Origin: Trichaptum fuscoviolaceum
Taxonomy: Eukaryota; Basidiomycota; Agaricomycetes; Hymenochaetales; Trichaptaceae
Direction: 5' to 3'
NCBI GenBank assembly: GCA_910574455.1
Contig: CAJSYZ010000010.1
Coordinates: forward strand, 2,074,770-2,138,769
Length of the DNA: 64,000 nucleotides
The position numbers and the translations under genes were made by a program. Shown piece by piece: positions 24,626 through 35,658 of the stretch (position 1 is the first letter of the stretch; each line of letters starts with the position of its first letter). The notes below the pieces were generated by a model. The model was given only the letters and a program-made list of their open reading frames with translations, was not told the origin of the DNA and ran no database searches.

Positions 24626-25730
24626 TGAGGACAATATGTATTTATGTATACTAATAATAATGCTGTATAACTTCTTGAATAGCTGGCTCGCTTCCCTGTT
24701 ACATTGTACCGTCTGTCCATACTTCAGTACGGATGCTGAATCTGATTCTGGAGTGCATTGCCATTAAAAGTGAGACCTACATAAATCTCAGGCTGTCCTT
24801 CATCTGGCAACTTTCCCGTCAAACTCAAATCTACCTCACCAAGATCCATCTCAGGTAATAAGCTGAAAGATCCTAGAGCTCTAGTATTCGGATCATCTGT
24901 TATGAGAGAACTGAGTTTCCGTCTGTAGAAGATACTGTATCAGTGGAATTGCTAAGTGATCCTAGTACAAATTCACTGACACGTTTGTTTTATTATCCAT
25001 ACAGCACATGTTCAGAAACCTACGTTACAGGATTGAGATAGTCCAGCTGATAATGGCAGAAGAATCAAGATGACCGATAAGAAGTTAGTAATAGGAGCAA
25101 GGGGAAAGCAGGGTCCATGCCAGCTATTGTAACCCCTGACTGCCATTCACAGCCTTTAGTATGAGGAAAATATGGCACACCCAAGGTGTGATATCACATA
25201 GGCTGGATTCTGATCGTGCCCACAGATACAGTCATCAGAAGAAGCCACAGCGTCATCTTCCTTAGTTACTGGATTTGATGGGCAGATGGGCAGATGAAAT
25301 GATCATATCGTGAGGGACAGGATTACGAGGCGGTGTGATGATGATGAATGCAGGTTGGCTATACAAGTACGATGAATATGACAGCGTCGAGGTGCGACGT
25401 AGATCCCGTTGCAGATGTTCTTGAATGAGTGGACATGGAGGAGAGCTAATCTGACATGAAGGTCTACGGTCGCGGAACGCAGAGCCATTGAGCGCTCTAC
25501 AACAATGATCAAGTCAAAGCCAGGCGACTATATCTTTCATTCATGACGATTTGCGAGAATTAGTAGCTCTGAGAATTTGTTGCTACCTTCGAGGTCAGCA
25601 GCTAAGCCTAGCTTCGCAAATGTAGGACTTGGCGATCTTGAACCATCAGTCTCAGATATGTTATTATTACGCCTGGAGATCACGCTCACTCGTGAGCTTC
25701 ATCATAACACAAGTTCATAGCAGCCTAAAC
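24626..25730. other. Tail-to-tail intergenic region, DUF6534 gene / STE3 receptor gene
   Basis: I read both strands for short CaaX-ending pheromone precursors and found none that starts with ATG and has a normal length. No other gene is visible. Contains an ATGGGCAGATGGGCAGATG short duplication at about 25277-25296. Confidence 0.55.
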
Positions 25731-26986
25731 TTACATCTGTGCCTCTATATCCACCTCTACATTAGTAGTCACCGTGCTCGCAGATCCGAACACAATCTCG
25801 GTGGACATCCTCCTCTGCACAGCTTGCTTTATGCCAACGCGGTCCAAAACTGCCGAGAAGATACTTCGATAGTGATTCCGGGCTTCTTCTGTCACACCGA
25901 ATAAGAGGAAGAAGATGACGGCTAACAGCACGTTAATCCACTTCGACCATTCGATCGCCCACGCCTCCCAGAAATTTGATCTCCATTCGTATGCTGATAC
26001 TGTGGGCACGTGCGACCAATCTTTGTGGACTACTGACCACCCTGGCCAGAATACGTGATCGGAAGAGGTGGAGTTTACTACGCTAATGATGCCTAGCGGC
26101 AGCATAATGAGCGCGTCGAGACATCCAATGGCCAAAAGCCGGTAGTTATTTCTGGAAGCTCGTCTCTCGCCGTTGTCTGCATTTAGGCCGTTATTTGCCT
26201 TTCGCTGATGGTAGAATAGGCATAATATCCTCGCTACATAAGAAACGTAGTTATTGCGACCATTTTATATGTTTAAGGATTTAAATACTCACGGGAGTAG
26301 CAAATGATCGAGATCAGCGGAAAGAGAATCTGCCCAAGGTCCAGAATTAACTCGCTTAATCCTGCTTGACTGACAGCATCGTGACAGCCAATTTCTTCTA
26401 TAATTATATAGCGATTACTTTGCACGGTGTAATCTAAAGTAGTTCAGCATAAACTTCTGAACGATCAGTAAAAGAGCATACAGATTCCCAACATGACTAT
26501 CGGCAAGCCAAGGCAGATTGACAGATCGAACAAAATTACATTTCTTCGGTCCTAGCAGGTCTAAATTGGTTTAATGGAAGGGAGCGGCGGTGTAGATGAA
26601 CATACTGCGGCAGATGGTCCAACGCCATCTCTACTCCGGCGGATAGTAATGCTCAGTCTTCGGGTTATCACCAGAGAGCAAGCAGGGACAGCAGTATTTA
26701 TAACGGGCCCCAAGTGAGACACTGGTAAGAAAACGTGTTTAGTGCGACTCGGAAAAAGCGAATAGTAGTGCTCACCGATGTCACACCAGGCTGGAGCAAC
26801 GTCCTTGACATTGTTATGCCATATGACACTATCAATGCCGACGGTTAAGGCGTCAATCAGGACCCATAGCGCGTACGTCAGCACACCGATGTTCTGTGGC
26901 CTACGGCGAGCACAGGAAAGAGGTAGTAGAACGAGAATTACAGCGATGAAGTTAGCTACCGGAGCAAGAGGATATCTCGGGTCCAT
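25731..26986 (-). CDS. STE3: STE3-like G-protein-coupled pheromone receptor
   Basis: The product is a fungal class D GPCR of the a-factor receptor type, which senses lipopeptide pheromones and signals through a heterotrimeric G protein to the mating MAP-kinase cascade. Five exons were checked (26986-26776, 26721-26606, 26551-26482, 26433-26293, 26233-25731), giving 346 residues. It begins MDPRYPLAPVANFIAVILVL. Typical motifs are the LWVLIDALTVGIDSVIWHNN region after helix 2, WCDI before helix 3 and ACSLVITRRL at the end of helix 3. These are followed by DRRNVILFDLSICLGLPIV (helix 4) and YTVQSNRYIIIEEIGC in the second outer loop. Helix 5 is ILFPLISIICYS, and RASRNNYRLLAIGCLDAL starts helix 6. 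The tail after helix 7 (FFLLFGVTEEARNHYRSIF) is short. The frame is intact. Whether it is a B mating-type receptor or a non-mating paralogue cannot be told from one allele. Confidence 0.92.
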
Positions 26987-27673
26987 TGTGGAAGATTACA
27001 GCTTTTGACATCCTCATGTGTTGGAGAGTCTCTTAAATGCACCAGGATGAAGGAGCATCAGTCGGCGGTAGCTATGTAATGTTGAGATAAATGCATATAT
27101 GTAGATATAGGACAAGACATGCAGGATTTCGGTTTCTGATAAGCGAATGACTTGACGGTGTCTAAGAGATGCTCGGAACGCCTGAGTACGAGGCGGAGGT
27201 CAGGGTAGCCCGTCCGAATGCTGGGTAGATGCTGAGTGGATGGCCGAGAAAGTAACGATTGATAAATTGCACCAATAGAGCTACGAAGCCTATTGACGAG
27301 TCTCTTCTTCTGGTAACGGAATTCTCATGAGATGTCTGACACAGAATTATAGACTATATACTGTCAATGGATAATGATAAGGTCGGCGTCATTGTGCAGG
27401 GCTAGCGAGTGAGGTTCCTGATCCGATCAGTGAAGTCAGTCGACAATGATGTTTGCCGCATCTTTCCAACACCATCTCGGGATGGATGATGTAGCGACAG
27501 AGGATCAGATATGGAGAGACTTTGTGTACTGCTCGACATGAGAATAAGCCTGAGAGCATGCGTTCGAGAATTACATAATAAATTCGCGGCAGTTGCTTGT
27601 TTTATAGTACCGGGCGTAAGGGCAGGTCAGATCGCGACGCGTTTTTTCACGCGATGCTGCCAGTCGGCAGACA
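26987..27673. other. Upstream region of the STE3 receptor
   Basis: No pheromone-precursor-like frame and no other supported gene on either strand. The DNA is A+T-rich with no repeat. Confidence 0.55.
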
Positions 27674-28440
27674 ATGCATCTTCCTGTCTCTGACCTCCCT
27701 CATTTCTCTCTTCTGGACAATCAGGAATTAGCTGCAGCCATGGTATCTGAGGAGGTGACTCTACCACGACCTCAACTACTCAAGTTGGACAAGACTGTGC
27801 TAGTCTTCTTGCCAGATATATTTCCTCCGGTCGACGATCTCCACATTGTGAACGAGAAGCCAGAGCACAGAGTTGTGCAAGTCACTCTCCAGGTAGATGG
27901 GTATAAATACTAATACACGCTTTTTCATTTCGCACTTCTGATGTGCTCCACAAGGAATAGGAGTTCCGACGTCGATACTCTAGCCGTGTTTTATACATTT
28001 CAACATGAAATCTCGGTGCGTCTCAGTCTCAGGATATGCTGGTATCAATGGGTGGGAATTAACAATCAAGCTGTATCCCTGAACCTACTGTCATAGGATC
28101 TTGTATTTAAGCTTGTGTATGCTCATCAAATACGAGCTTTACCAACGCCTGCTCGGTTCGCAGGAGAGCACTACAGCATCACTGCCGGTATGTCATTCTT
28201 CTACTCCGTTCGGGTACATACATTATCTAACCAGATTCTATGACTTCTACTAGACAAGAAGCCATGGGCTTATGGAAAGGATTTGCTACTTCGGTGGGGG
28301 AAAGAGAAGGTCAAGCCTTGCACGGACAAGTGGACGTTCGCGTTTTCTGTGGATGCCTGATAGCATCGTCTACATTTAGACAGCGTATACCAGTACTTCT
28401 ATCTATTTATTTTCGTTGTAACTGTAATGGCTTTACCTGA
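27674..28440 (+). CDS. Hypothetical protein or gene remnant
   Basis: A plus-strand frame starts with ATG at 27674 (a second ATG is at 27740) and reads VSEEVTLPRPQLLKLDK, continuing with a Pro/Asp/His-rich stretch to a donor at about 27893. Downstream pieces look protein-like: a frame with NRSSDVDTLAVFYTFQHEIS, then DLVFKLVYAHQIRALPTPA. A GTATGT...CCAG intron joins these in phase to a last exon, which holds QEAMGLWKGFATSVGEREG and stops at 28438-28440. I could not join the first and second pieces in frame with normal splice sites. I recognise no family. It is either a short gene with an unseen exon or a decayed one. Confidence 0.3.
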
Positions 28441-28774
28441 AGCAAAGCCTTTCACCAATGCAAAGGCTCGCGAAAACGTTGCATATATGCGCCTTTAATC
28501 AACTGATTACATAACTTTCAATGGCGGCCCGCTCACCCGCTGAACAGTAGCTCGGGCCGCCTTTCCGGTGCTCCGCCTTTGCGGACCTGATCGTCCGCTG
28601 GATGATTGTATGGAGACAGACCAGACCCCGTTCCGCGCACGAGCTCATCGCTGGCACATATAAGAATGCTCCGGATTGTCTCCAAACAATCGCCCCTCTA
28701 ATCTTCTCTCATTTTCTCGCCGGATACGCTTTCCTCGTCGGTCGTCCGCTGAGCGCGCAAGACCGTTGTCCGAT
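28441..28774. other. Promoter region of the dehydratase gene
   Basis: No supported gene. The last 100 nt before the ATG are C/T-rich (CCCCTCTAATCTTCTCTC), as expected for a promoter and leader. Confidence 0.5.
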
Positions 28775-30698
28775 ATGTCTGAGGCTGTAAAGATCATTGG
28801 ATATGAGACGCATGGTATGTACCAAGCCAACTTTCGGGGGATGCTCTACATATGAGATATCGAAGATGTCAGATTTCCAACGAGTCTGTCTGGAGATGGC
28901 ACAGACGCCATGTATGTCTTTCAGAGTTCAGTCTTAGCTGAGGTCCTGCCTGATTGCCTGCCCACAGGAATACGGAATGCGATTACTCGTCCGCATACGT
29001 TTCTCTCCTCACAAACTCGGATCTAGTAGGACACGGAATGACCTTCACCATCGGACGAGGGAATGAAATAGTATGAAATCTCTTCGTCCGAGGCGCATAC
29101 TGGCACTCATCGCATTGTAACAGGTATGCGCTGCTATCAAGGAGGTGGCAAAGCGTTTGGTAGGAAAGGAGGTGGAATCTTTATTCTCTAATATGGGCAA
29201 GACCTGGGATTATCTATTGGCTGACCCACAACTGCGATGGTGCGTTTTATATTCTGAAAGATTGCATGCAACTTAAGGCTGCTTCAATGATCAGGATCGG
29301 GCCCGAGAAAGGAGTAATCCATATCGCAACTGGAGCAGTGGACAATGCTTTGTGGGACTTATATGCTAAATCACGGAAGAAGCCTCTATGGAAGCTTGTT
29401 GTGGACATGTCTCCGGTATGTCTGTGCAGTAGTACACTGGCAGCATGTCTGTAATCTCATCATCCGTGCAGGAAGAGCTTGTGTCAGCGACTGCTTTCCG
29501 ATACATCACGGACGCCATCACCCCCGATGAAGCTCTGAAGATGCTTAAGGAGAAGGAAGCTACGAAGGCAGAGCGCGAAAAGCACGTCCGCGAAGTCGGG
29601 TAAGTGGCATTAATACTCAGTTATGTCTTGGCTTAAAGTTAATCATATCTTAGATACCCCGCATACGTCACTTCTGCTGGGTGGCTAGGTACGGATGATG
29701 ATCCTGTCGATCATTCCTCATCTGACAATCATGGACAGGGTACAGCGATGAGAAGGTCGCTCGGCTCACGAAGGAGGCAGTTCAACAAGGCTTTAACCAT
29801 TTCAAGATGAAGGTCGGGGCAGACCGTGATGCCGATCTGCGCCGCGGGAAGATCATTCGCTCCGTCATCGACGACCCGTCTTTCTTACCGGAAGGCCTTG
29901 CACCCCGGGACCCGAACTCGGCTGCTTTGAAGGGCAAGAACGCCGGCCCGACTGGCTGTGTGCTCATGATCGACGCCAACCAAGTGTGGGACGTCCCCGT
30001 CGCAATCGACTACGTATCGTCGCTGGAGGAGATCAAGCCATGGTTCATCGAGGAGCCCACAGCGCCCGACGACATCCTCGGGCACGCAGCGGTGCGCAAG
30101 GCGCTCAAGCCGCTAAATATCGGCGTCGCCACGGGCGAACATGCACACAACCGCATGGTCTTCAAGCAGCTCTTGCAGGCGGAGGCGATCGATGTGTGCC
30201 AGATCGACTCGTGTCGCCTGGCGGGTGTCACGGAGGTGCTGAGCGTCCTGCTCATGGCAGCCAAGTTCGGCATCCCCGTGTGTCCGCACGCTGGTGGTGT
30301 CGGTTTGTGCGAGTATGTGATCCATCTTAGGTAAATCTTAGCTTCCTCTTCTGTGCGTTCGTCCATGTTAATACTTGGTCACTGTCTCCAGCCTTATCGA
30401 TTATATTGCTGTCTCTGGCTCCATGGAGCGCAACGTGCTCGAATTCGTCGACCATCTACATGAGCATTTCCTCAACCCCTGTTCCATCAACAAGCAAGGT
30501 CGCTATAATGTACCTGACAAGGCAGAAGAAGGCTACAGGTGAGTTTCTGTAATATCTCCTCCAAAATATGATTGAATCACTAATTGCCACGTGGTGCGTA
30601 GTATCGAGATGCATAAGGAGAGTATCGCGGAGTACGAGTGGCCGAATGGAACATATTGGAAGGGCGTAAGGGAAGCAAAGGCTAACGGCCAGGTATAG
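28775..30698 (+). CDS. L-fuconate dehydratase-type enolase-superfamily enzyme
   Basis: The product belongs to the mandelate racemase subgroup of the enolase superfamily and is closest to L-fuconate dehydratases (fungal and mammalian ENOSF1-like). These dehydrate a sugar acid to a 2-keto-3-deoxy acid with Mg2+. The start MSEAVKIIGYETHD is followed by small exons with SLLTNSDLVGHGMTFTIGRG and VAKRLVGKEVESLF. Next come GAVDNALWDLYAKSRKKPLW and the YPAYVTSAGWLGY active-site loop. Catalytic residues are visible: the KxK of FKMKVGADR, Asp of LMIDANQVW, Glu of WFIEEPTAPDD, Glu of ATGEHAHNR and His of VCPHAGGVGLCE. The end is VREAKANGQV. All metal ligands and the general bases are present, so it should be active, presumably in the cytosol. 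The true substrate (fuconate, galactonate or a related acid) needs assay. Confidence 0.9.
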
Positions 30699-32326
30699 TA
30701 GTGCATGTACGTGGCACAAAAAAGCTTCCAGCGGCTTTCTGCAATGAACTTCGTAGGGATGCTATACCATTGGTTACTGTACCATTATTTGTAGTTTTGA
30801 AATGTCTTCAATAGACTCTGGATTCCACTGAACGACAGAGTGAAAGTTTCGTGTGAGAGCTGCGTATTGGCCGAAATGACCGTCATAGACGCGGGGAGGG
30901 TCCTCCGTGCAGTTCATTCAAGGATAGGTACAGGGCGCAGTGACGGCGGAGATATCGATGGAGTTCAAGTTCCCGGTTGGCGCCGATTCTTGGATGGTGA
31001 ACGATGGATGATAATCGAAAGAATACAGATGCGATGCTGGGCCTGTATTTATTTATCTTCCTTGCTATTCGTTTCTAGCGGGACAATCGGGTCGCAAAGA
31101 GGACTGTGGAAGGGAGCCTCGGGTGGGCAAGAAGTTGACGAGGCCGGGGGAAGAAGGACGTAGACACATGTACCAACAAGGCCATACACTGAATGAGCCC
31201 GGACGGCGATCCGTGGCGGATGATTTACATTGGCGAACCAGATCGTCCGCAGCTCCACTAGCCTCCTGAGCCCTCCTCGCACACGTGGAGAGGAATCCAG
31301 GGATGTTGTGAGTAGTCCTGGAGACTAATACTTCCACCAGGGAAGGTTAAAGTTCGTGCAGATGCATTTAGGTTTGGTTCGCCTGTCATTGAAACTTGCG
31401 TTTGACTACAGGCACTGGGGCGGACTTCATTGAGGGGCGATCCGGGGCAAGGGAGACATCGTATTAAGACATACATAAATCAAGATATGCGGATGCAATT
31501 CGGCTTAGGGATTCTCCTCTACTCAGATTAGATAGCTATAAATTCGTTGCTCGAACTCGGTAGCTTCGGGCAGAACCAGAGATGCTATATGCTAGAACAT
31601 GAGTGTGAGAACTCTTTCGATAAACAGTTGAATATGGAAAGCGATCGAAAGCTCCCTTTGTGGATCTACTAAAGGTTTTCCCTTTTCGGATTTGGATGCA
31701 ACGTACGGATCTACGGCGCTTTCAATGGTGCAGGGATGGTAGACATACGTATACCTGATAAGAGTGTAGACCGATCTTCTGCTACTAGAGTGTTCGTTAT
31801 CTTTACAACGGTTGCATTGTTGATCTCAGAATGCGATCGCCACTTGAGTCTGAGAAATTAAAGACTGACCCTTAATTATGCACAGGGCAACGGTTCTGCG
31901 CGCACGGCGGATATCACAAAATGAGAAAACAAGGACGCTGGGGCACGTCTCTACTCATTAGCCGTCGTTGCTGAGGACGATCCGGAGTCTGCCGAAGTGT
32001 GAGACGGATGCAGTGAGACAGTCTGCCCTAAACGAAGTCTAAGTCATGCGGCGTCACGGTCGCCGTTGAGCTTTGCAAGCGCAAGTACTGAGAGGCGAAG
32101 ACTGGAAAGACAGAGAGTCCTTCGATGCGCATATCTGTCGCCGGCAAAAGACGCAAGGTGAGCACGACAAACATTCTGTGGGGCAGACCTCTGATGAACC
32201 CATTGCTTAGTCGCCGAACCACCCATAAACCCGCACACGTGTTGATGGCAGTGCGCTCACCGCCGCCATCCTGAGCTTCAACATTCATCGACTCTAGTCG
32301 CTGTCTGCAACACACCGACCGCCAGG
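30699..32326. other. Long intergenic region, no gene seen
   Basis: Several short frames exist (for example 31065-31337 minus and 32028-32315 minus), none with motifs, splice structure or convincing starts. The region holds the dehydratase 3' UTR at the left and the F-box gene promoter at the right. Confidence 0.5.
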
Positions 32327-33903
32327 ATGTCGAACAGCCCTATATCATGGGAATGGACGCCATTCGAAGAGCAACCTGTCGTTCAAATCCAACAGCAAGA
32401 CGGGGAGTTGGTCGACCCCAAATTCACGTACGTCGCATGGCTGGCTGGCTGGCTCGCAAGTTTAGTGCTCAAATATTTTCTAGCGATCCTCGACCGGTGC
32501 ACAAGGAGGTGGTCGAAATTGAGCGGGAAATAGCGGAGTTGGAGCAGAGACTCGGCGCACTTCGAATGAAGCGTCTCCAGGTGCTCGCCGACCATGCTCT
32601 CGTCAATAAAATCCCGCCCGAAATTCTCAGTCGCGTTTTCGAATTAGGAAACCACGAGGACCAGCATCTTCTGCAAAATCTGTCCCTCGTTTCGAAACAC
32701 TGGAGACATGTTGCACTGGAGACGCCCACGCTCTGGAGTTATGTTAGACTCGATAATTGTTGGAGCTACGGTCGTCCAGTCGAGTTTCGCCGCAAGATTG
32801 AGGTCTACATGGAACGTTCTCAGGCAGCCCTCATCCTCGTCGACCTCGACTTCCGCTATTGCGAAAGCGCTGAAGAAGCTTGTGCTCTCATGGACTGCCT
32901 GAAGCCCCATCTCCATCGTTGCTTCGCCTTTCGGGCTTCGGTCCCCGACTGGGAATGGATGACCATCGTGAAGGACAAGACGCGAGAGATGGGTCCAGTC
33001 CTCGAGGAGTTTGCTCTGAGGATTGATCCCGGTGACAATGAAGACGCGGCCCCGGTACCCATCCTACACGGCAATTACCCGCGTCTCCATACAATCTCGC
33101 TCGAACAGACCCCGCTAGCGTGTATTAGTGCAGAGATACCAAACCTTCAACACTTTCATCTCGTCAGAGACACTCGTTACCATACGAACCAGCGCATCCG
33201 CATCGCTCTCCGCGAGCTTCTCGCTGTTCTGACCTCGACGAACACCATCGTCGACGTATGCCTCCAGAGCGCGTCTTTCTACTTGGACGGCTCAGAATCC
33301 GTCTTCTGGGGCGAGCCTGAGTTGATTGTTATCCCGCAGCTCACCGAGCTCACCATTTCTTTCATTGACGCGACCAACATCGGCCTCTTCTTTGACTCGG
33401 TCTCGCTCCCATCACTTTTCCGGCTTGCAGTCCAGATGGAAACTGGTCCAGAAGGCGATAACCTCGGCTGGCTCGTCCGCATCGCGAGCACTTGCAGCCA
33501 ACGTATGCCCAATCTGCGCCAACTCGAACTGCGCTCCTGCAATGTCGACGGCGCCGGCCTCGCGCCGTTCATCCGAGCGTTGCACACGATGCCGCAGCTC
33601 TCTGCCTTGGGCCTGAGCGCACCTCCCAATGGAAACGTTGGCTCGAAGCTCTTCGATTTGCTCGCCTCCGGTCCCGAGCGCGTGGGTCGATGGTTGCTTC
33701 CCAACTTGGAAGCACTTAGCGTGAGCGGGTGCAGAGATGTGAGCGGACACGAGCTGCTCAGAGTCGTTCGCGCGCGGAAAGAAGCTTCCAGAGATGAAGT
33801 GTGTAAAATTCGAATGCTGCGTATCTTCCCCTGTTATACTTTGGACGACGAAATCGTTGAGTCCCTCAAAGAGGACGTTGAAGTGCTAAAAATTGTTGGC
33901 TAG
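32327..33903 (+). CDS. F-box / leucine-rich-repeat protein
   Basis: Two exons (32327-32427 and 32466-33903, joined across a 38-nt GTACGT...TTTAG intron) encode 512 residues. A short N-terminus (MSNSPISWEWTPFEEQP) leads to a coiled coil (VEIEREIAELEQRLGALRMK). The F-box follows at about residues 80-125: INKIPPEILSRVF-type core, here VNKIPPEILSRVFELG, then LVSKHWRHVALETPTLWSYV. The rest is an LRR-like region with repeated leucine-rich segments (LRQLELRSCNVDG, LEALSVSGCRDVSG). The layout is that of the large agaricomycete F-box family, which act as substrate adaptors of SCF (Skp1-cullin-F-box) ubiquitin ligases. The target is unknown. The unusually short intron is supported because it removes a frame change exactly before the coiled coil. 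Confidence 0.85.
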
Positions 33904-34199
33904 TGTCCATACATGTCTCGCTAGTCTTGTAGCTTATGAGTTCACCTGCATCGTGCTTTCGTCATACTTGCATCGCTTCCTCATTCTCTGTATTTCTTAC
34001 GAATAGCATTGCTTTCTTTGGATAAATCATTTTGGTATGTACTGTAATATAGTGAGAGCGTTTCGTACCAATTACTGCTTTTTCGCTGTGCATAGATCTT
34101 GTTGCATTTGAATCATCTTATACAAAAAATAGGAAGGAATAAGTTAAGTATGCGGCGTTTGCTATCTCACAATTACATGTATGAAATTTCCGATAATCG

Positions 34200-35524
34200 T
34201 CATTCCTTGGCCTCCTGCTCCAAGATCTCGCGTTCTAGCTTCTCTCTCTCCAGTTTCTCCTTTCCTGCATGCAAAAGCCGCATAAATGTCAGCGACTCGT
34301 AATCCAAGCTTGTCGCGTTATGCTTTGAGGTATCCGGTACTGACGGTTCTGGTGTGGACGGCTATGAACGTTAACGTTAGAAACATCATACGGGGAGGAA
34401 GATACTACTTACAAATGATTCTGGGAACGATGAGAATGATGTTTGTGGTTTCGACTTCGCTATTTTTGCGTTGAGAGAAGCAAGTAGATCACCGCTTGAG
34501 GGTGTCGTGTTCGTGGATGAAGATGTGACTTTCGTGGTCTCCGAACCTCCCAGCATTCCCTGGCCCCTTAACCATCCTAAGATCGGCGGTTCCTTGCCCT
34601 CCACCCAATTGACTTCAACCCCTTCCATCCCGCGGTCCTTTCTGTTGCTCGCACAGACCGCACCGAAGGCGTCGCTAATCTGCTTGAACTCGACGATAGC
34701 AGTGCCGAATTTCGGGGGCTTCTGCGGTGCCTTCTTCGATGGCTTGACGGAGAAGACGATTGTGCTTTCGTCTACTGCACCGAACTTTGAGATGAGGGTG
34801 AATAGGGCCGAACGTTCTGCGAGTTCGGGGTGGATTGATAGAGTGAATTTTACTTTCACTGTCGTGTCGTGTTTGCCTGCAAAGTTCTGGTCAGAAACGT
34901 TGAGAGCTCCAATGGAGAGAGAGTTACCTAGTGGGGGAGCAACGTCTTCGACATGGTCGGCGTCCACGTTCGTTGCATCCTCTTCTGCCTGTTTCCTCAA
35001 TTTCTCCTTCTCTTCTCTCAGCTTCCGTCCAGCCTCTTTAATACGTTCAGCTTCCTGTTCCCTTTCCTTCGCATCCTTGTCCTTTCCCTCCCTTCGTTTC
35101 TTATAGGCGCGCTCCCCTTCATCCAGTTCATCCTGGAAGTGCTTGCGTTTTGCATCGAACTTCGCAAAGCGTGCTTTCTTGGCTTCTTTTGCGCGTACGG
35201 CTGAGTTTATAGCAAGCCGCCGCAGAGGATCGAGCAGGAGCTCGTAGGCCTGGTTCAGTTCATGGAACTTCTGCGCTGGAGTCAGAAAGCTTTCAGAAGA
35301 CCGAATCGCAGAGACTGTTGAATGTACACACCTGCAGAAGGGTTATTTGGATTCTGAGGGACGAATGTCAGTTTGAGAACAGAGTTCGAAAGAATAGCAC
35401 ATACTCGGTCCGGGTGAACTTTGAGAGATAGTTTCCTGTACGCTGTCCGGACTTCCTGCTCAGTCGACTCGGTGTTCAGTCCAAGTAGTTCATAAGGGTT
35501 CGTCTCTGGCTCGTCTGTAGACAT
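34200..35524 (-). CDS. DNAJC17/Cwf23-type J-domain protein with RRM
   Basis: This is an Hsp40-family cochaperone associated with the spliceosome. The N-terminal J domain begins at residue 10 (NPYELLGLNTESTEQEVRTA, then YRKLSLKVHPDR with the HPD motif at an exon end) and continues in the next exons with FHELNQAYELLLDPLRR. A long basic and acidic coiled coil follows (AKKARFAKFDAKRKHFQDEL, EREQEAERIKEAGRK). After it comes an RRM-like segment (KHDTTVKVKFTLSIHPELAE, then FGTAIVEFKQISDAFGAVC). The C-terminal exon reads SLDYESLTFMRLLHAGKEK and ends ILEQEAKE. J domain, coiled coil, RRM and the TLMRLRQAE-like tail are the standard DNAJC17 order, so location in the nucleus is expected. The gene is divergent from the mitochondrial AsnRS gene with 134 nt between the two starts. 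Confidence 0.92.
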
Positions 35525-35658
35525 ATCGCAAGTTATCAGACAGTGATAGTAAGGGAATAAGCAGGTTGCTCATTGTAGTTGGATTGACTGCAGCTTGTAA
35601 GTTGCGTCGTGACTCCGCGCGAAGGCACCGTCACCTGACTCTTCCCTTGACTTCGTAC
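35525..35658. promoter_or_regulatory. Short bidirectional promoter, DNAJC17 / mitochondrial AsnRS
   Basis: Only 134 nt separate the two divergent start codons, so both promoters and leaders must share this segment. It contains a GTGACTCCGCGC stretch but no TATA box that I can see. Confidence 0.6.

Noticed and set aside
25118..25132. CQLL followed by a stop on the plus strand
   Set aside because: The frame has a stop about 45 nt upstream and no ATG, so no precursor can be formed.
25172..25201. Plus-strand peptide MAHPRCDIT with a CaaX-like end
   Set aside because: Only nine residues, with a stop immediately upstream and a poor CaaX (Asp at the first a position).
32347..33903. Single-exon reading of the F-box gene from an ATG at 32347
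   Set aside because: The ATG at 32327 with a 38-nt intron gives a normal N-terminus. The single-exon version runs through the intron in another frame and yields an odd Arg/Trp/Leu-rich start.
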